DNA from: Antarcticirhabdus aurantiaca
GTDB lineage: Bacteria > Pseudomonadota > Alphaproteobacteria > Rhizobiales > Rhizobiaceae
Assembly: GCF_009765365.1 (NCBI RefSeq)
Contig: NZ_VTOM01000003.1
Location: forward strand, 124,001 to 188,000
Length of the DNA: 64,000 nt
Reading direction: 5' to 3'
The notes under the pieces are model-generated. The model was not told the DNA's origin, did not search any database, and was given only the letters and a program-made list of their open reading frames with translations. Below are positions 61,912-64,000 of this stretch, in pieces. Within the stretch, counting starts at the first letter, position 1; each line of letters starts with the position of its first letter. The translations under genes and the position numbers were made by a program.

Positions 61912-62526
61912 TCAGCGCGCGGCGACCGCCACCGCGACGCCGCCCATGGTCAGGGCCGTGCCGCGTTGCATCCGCCGCACCGCCGTGGACGAGCGGAAGA
62001 CGCGCCGCGCCCGGTCGGCGAGCAGCGCCACGGTCGTCAGCACCGGGACGAGGACGACCACGATCACGGCCGCCATCTCGGCGAAGGCGATCGGCCCCAT
62101 GCGGTGGAGGTCGACGACGAGCGGCATGATCGACAGGAAGAACACGATCACCTTCGGATTGCCGATCGTCAGGAGATAGCTCGACAGGAAGGCACGCCCC
62201 GGCCCTTCCGGAACGGCATCGGCTGCCGCCTCCAGGGGCGCTGCCGGCGCGCGCCAGATCTTCCAGGCGAGATAGAGCAGGTAGGCCGCGCCCGCGTACT
62301 TCACGACGAGAAAGGCGCCGGCGAAGGTCTGCGCCACGAAGGCGAGCCCCGTCGCCGCGAGCACGAGCAGCGTCAGGTCGCCCAGAAGGAAGCCGAGGAT
62401 GAAGAAGGGCAGCCCGTCCAGCCCCTTGGCGAGCGAGCGCGCGACGATCAGCGCGAAGCCCGGCCCCGGCGTGGCGACCGCGGCGAAGTAGACGCCGGCG
62501 AAGAGGAGGAGCGAGGCGAGGTCCAT
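61912..62526 (-). CDS. LysE-family amino-acid exporter
   Basis: Encodes 204 residues with six predicted membrane segments. The opening VYFAAVATPGPGFALIVARS holds the conserved PGP motif, and YLLYLAWKIWRAP is the second family mark. The family exports amino acids such as lysine, threonine or homoserine lactone; the substrate here is unknown. Confidence 0.9.
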   Translation of the reverse strand: MDLASLLLFAGVYFAAVATPGPGFALIVARSLAKGLDGLPFFILGFLLGDLTLLVLAATGLAFVAQTFAGAFLVVKYAGAAYLLYLAWKIWRAPAAPLEAAADAVPEGPGRAFLSSYLLTIGNPKVIVFFLSIMPLVVDLHRMGPIAFAEMAAVIVVVLVPVLTTVALLADRARRVFRSSTAVRRMQRGTALTMGGVAVAVAAR

Positions 62527-62612
62527 GGGCGGGTCACCGGGGGTCGAACGGTTGCGGATCGCCGAGCGGCGGCGCTATCCATGCGGCGCCCGGCAATGCG
62601 ACGAGACGGCCC

Positions 62613-63140
62613 ATGTATCACGAAACCTTCTCCATGTTCGCGGCCTACAACGCGTGGGCGAACGCCCGCCTCTACGCCGCCGCCGCGGCCCTTCCGGACG
62701 AGAGCCGGCGCGCGAACCGCGGCCTGTTCTTCGGCTCGCTGACGGGCACCCTCAACCACCTCCTCGCCACCGATCGCATCTGGATGAAGCGTTTCACCGG
62801 CTCGGGCGAGGCGCCGAACCGCCTCGACGCCATCATCCACGAGGAGTTCGGCGAGCTCTCCGCCGCCCGCCGCGCCGAGGATGAGCGCATCCGCGCCTGG
62901 ATCGAGACCCTGCCCGAAGCCGCCTTTCCCGCGCCCTTCACCTACCGCCCGATCACCGATCCGCGGGAGATCACGCAGCCCCTCGCCCCGGCCCTCTTCC
63001 ACCTCTTCAACCACCAGACCCACCACCGCGGCCAGTGCCACGCCGCCCTGACGGGCCTCGGCGCCGACGCGCCGTCGCTCGACATGATCCTCTTCCAGCG
63101 CGAGACCGGCCGCGGCCTCGGCCAGCCGGTTCAGGCATAG
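62613..63140 (+). CDS. DinB-family protein
   Basis: Encodes 175 residues forming a four-helix bundle. Three His of the presumed metal site are visible: TGTLNHLLATDRIWMKRF in the first part and LFHLFNHQTHHRGQCHAALT in the second. DinB proteins include thiol-dependent transferases; the substrate is unknown. The stop overlaps vapC on the other strand by 10 bp. Confidence 0.9.
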   Translation: MYHETFSMFAAYNAWANARLYAAAAALPDESRRANRGLFFGSLTGTLNHLLATDRIWMKRFTGSGEAPNRLDAIIHEEFGELSAARRAEDERIRAWIETLPEAAFPAPFTYRPITDPREITQPLAPALFHLFNHQTHHRGQCHAALTGLGADAPSLDMILFQRETGRGLGQPVQA

Positions 63141-63523
63141 GCCCGAAGCCCGAGCTGCGCCTCCATGACGGCCATGTCGCGGTCGTTGTGGATAATCGCC
63201 GCGCCGTTCTCGATGCACCACGTCGCGATGATCACGTCGATCGTGCTGCGGATCGTGATGCCGCGCCGCCTCAGGCCTCGATAGTTGGCTGCAGCGAGAA
63301 GTCCGATCGCCGCGCCGCAGAGGCTTTCCCGCCGCAAAGCCTTGATGTCCACGAGAATGCGCGCGACCTCCTTGTCGAACCTGACACCTTGAAGAAGCTC
63401 GACCATAACGAGGTCGCCGACGATCACCTGCTCATCGTCCAGCGCTCGGCGCACGCGTTCGGCGGCGGGCGTGCCGCGACCGTTGAAGTGCTCGATCCAT
63501 GCCGAGGTATCGATCAGGATCAC
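63131..63523 (-). CDS. vapC: VapC-type PIN-domain toxin
   Basis: Encodes 130 residues from a GTG start preceded by AGGA. Acidic active-site residues are in place: ILIDTSAWIEHF, DLVMVELLQGV, RSTIDVIIATWCIENG and IIHNDRDM. PIN toxins cleave RNA, often tRNA or rRNA. The gene overlaps the antitoxin gene by 4 bp, the standard toxin-antitoxin arrangement. Confidence 0.9.
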   Translation of the reverse strand: MILIDTSAWIEHFNGRGTPAAERVRRALDDEQVIVGDLVMVELLQGVRFDKEVARILVDIKALRRESLCGAAIGLLAAANYRGLRRRGITIRSTIDVIIATWCIENGAAIIHNDRDMAVMEAQLGLRAYA

Positions 63524-63741
63524 GTCCTGTCCAGAGGCTGGTGGCGGTCGCGCCGCATCTCGTCGAGGTCGCCCTCCCACTCGATCTTGCCTGCGAGGTC
63601 GCGCAAGCGCCTCTGCGCCTCGCGCTGCCTCACCATGTCGCCGAGCGCCTTCTCGATCAGCGCGCGAGCATCGTCCGTTCGCGTCGCTTCCAAGGCCCGG
63701 CGTAGCAGGCCCTCGTCGATCTCTACGGTCATATCGGCCAT
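63520..63741 (-). CDS. vapB: VapB-type antitoxin
   Basis: Encodes 73 residues. The N-terminus MTVEIDEGLLRRALEATRTD fits a VapB/ribbon-helix-helix-type DNA-binding part, and the acidic or Trp-bearing C-terminus (AGKIEWEGDLDEMRRDR) would bind and block VapC. Such antitoxins also repress their own operon. It overlaps vapC by 4 bp. Confidence 0.85.
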   Translation of the reverse strand: MADMTVEIDEGLLRRALEATRTDDARALIEKALGDMVRQREAQRRLRDLAGKIEWEGDLDEMRRDRHQPLDRT

Positions 63742-63849
63742 AACGCCCTCTCACTTGAAACCCGCCGCCGCCTCGGTGACGAAAGGATGGCGGGAGCAAC
63801 CATTCATTATGGCTTTCTTCCCCGTCTTCGCCATGCGAAAAGCCTGGCC

Positions 63850-64000
63850 ATGCTGCAGATCAACGACCTGTCCGCCCGCGTCGCGGGACGCCTTCTCATC
63901 GAGCACGCCTCGCTGTCGCTGCCGGCCGGCACGAAGGCGGGCCTCGTCGGCCGCAACGGCGCGGGCAAGTCGACGCTGTTCCGCATCATCACCGGCGAGC
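63850..64000 (+). CDS. ABC-F family ATPase, cut by the right edge
   Basis: The first 50 codons are present: MLQINDLSARVAGRLLIEHA, then a Walker A motif in GLVGRNGAGKSTLFRII. This is the start of a two-domain ABC-F protein (ribosome-associated ATPase, Uup/EttA type). The remainder lies outside the window. Confidence 0.8.
   Translation, partial: MLQINDLSARVAGRLLIEHASLSLPAGTKAGLVGRNGAGKSTLFRIITGE

Overview
The window is GC-rich DNA that reads as a chromosome segment of an alphaproteobacterium, most likely Hyphomicrobiales (Rhizobiales). The clues are the housekeeping order AI-2E permease / hdaA / ppk / ppx beside purM-purN, the Omp25/31-type beta-barrel protein, and codon use throughout. Genus cannot be fixed from sequence alone.

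Left part (1 to about 28.5 kb): a large, incomplete type III secretion (T3SS) locus of the injectisome kind. Recognisable parts are sctX-sctY, a SycD/LcrH-type translocator chaperone, the pore-forming translocators sctE and sctB, sctV, the gatekeeper sctW, the needle sctF, a YscE-like needle co-chaperone candidate, a very long sctD and a GspD-like lipoprotein secretin in the sctC role. Around them lie three CesT-type chaperones, three complete or partial extra TPR chaperone-like proteins, several large unknown proteins that look like secreted cargo, and a Crp/Fnr-type regulator. SctX and SctY place the system near the Ysc family, not the rhizobial Rhc type. The ATPase, inner-membrane export proteins (R, S, T, U), SctJ, SctQ and others are absent and must lie left of the window or elsewhere. 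Directly behind sctV, with overlapping stop/start codons, sit a MotA/TolQ/ExbB-type channel protein and two small ExbD/TolR-like membrane proteins. This is an apparent proton-channel module built into the T3SS operon and is the most unusual feature here. A 16-17 bp motif of CRP-like architecture (TGTGA-N6-xxACA) recurs 58-76 bp upstream of four separate T3SS genes.

28.5-37 kb: a catabolic island with a NylB-like serine hydrolase, a polar amino-acid ABC transporter (two permeases, ATPase, binding protein), an aspartylglucosaminidase-like Ntn hydrolase, a LacI-family regulator with a matching operator, and a degenerate M24 peptidase/creatinase-like protein. Together they suggest uptake and hydrolysis of an amide- or asparagine-linked compound.

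37-49 kb: small ORFs, an FkbM methyltransferase, then a polyphosphate-centred block (CHAD, CYTH, ppx, ppk), hdaA, an AI-2E permease, and purM-purN.

48-64 kb: mostly core genes: an unknown exported protein, a molybdopterin oxidoreductase, an old-yellow-enzyme reductase, rlmJ, a GST-family protein, an outer-membrane barrel protein, uvrC, pgsA, moaD-moaE, ndk, a LysE exporter, a DinB protein, a VapBC toxin-antitoxin pair and the start of an ABC-F ATPase gene cut by the right edge. No rRNA, tRNA, CRISPR array or intact insertion sequence was seen.
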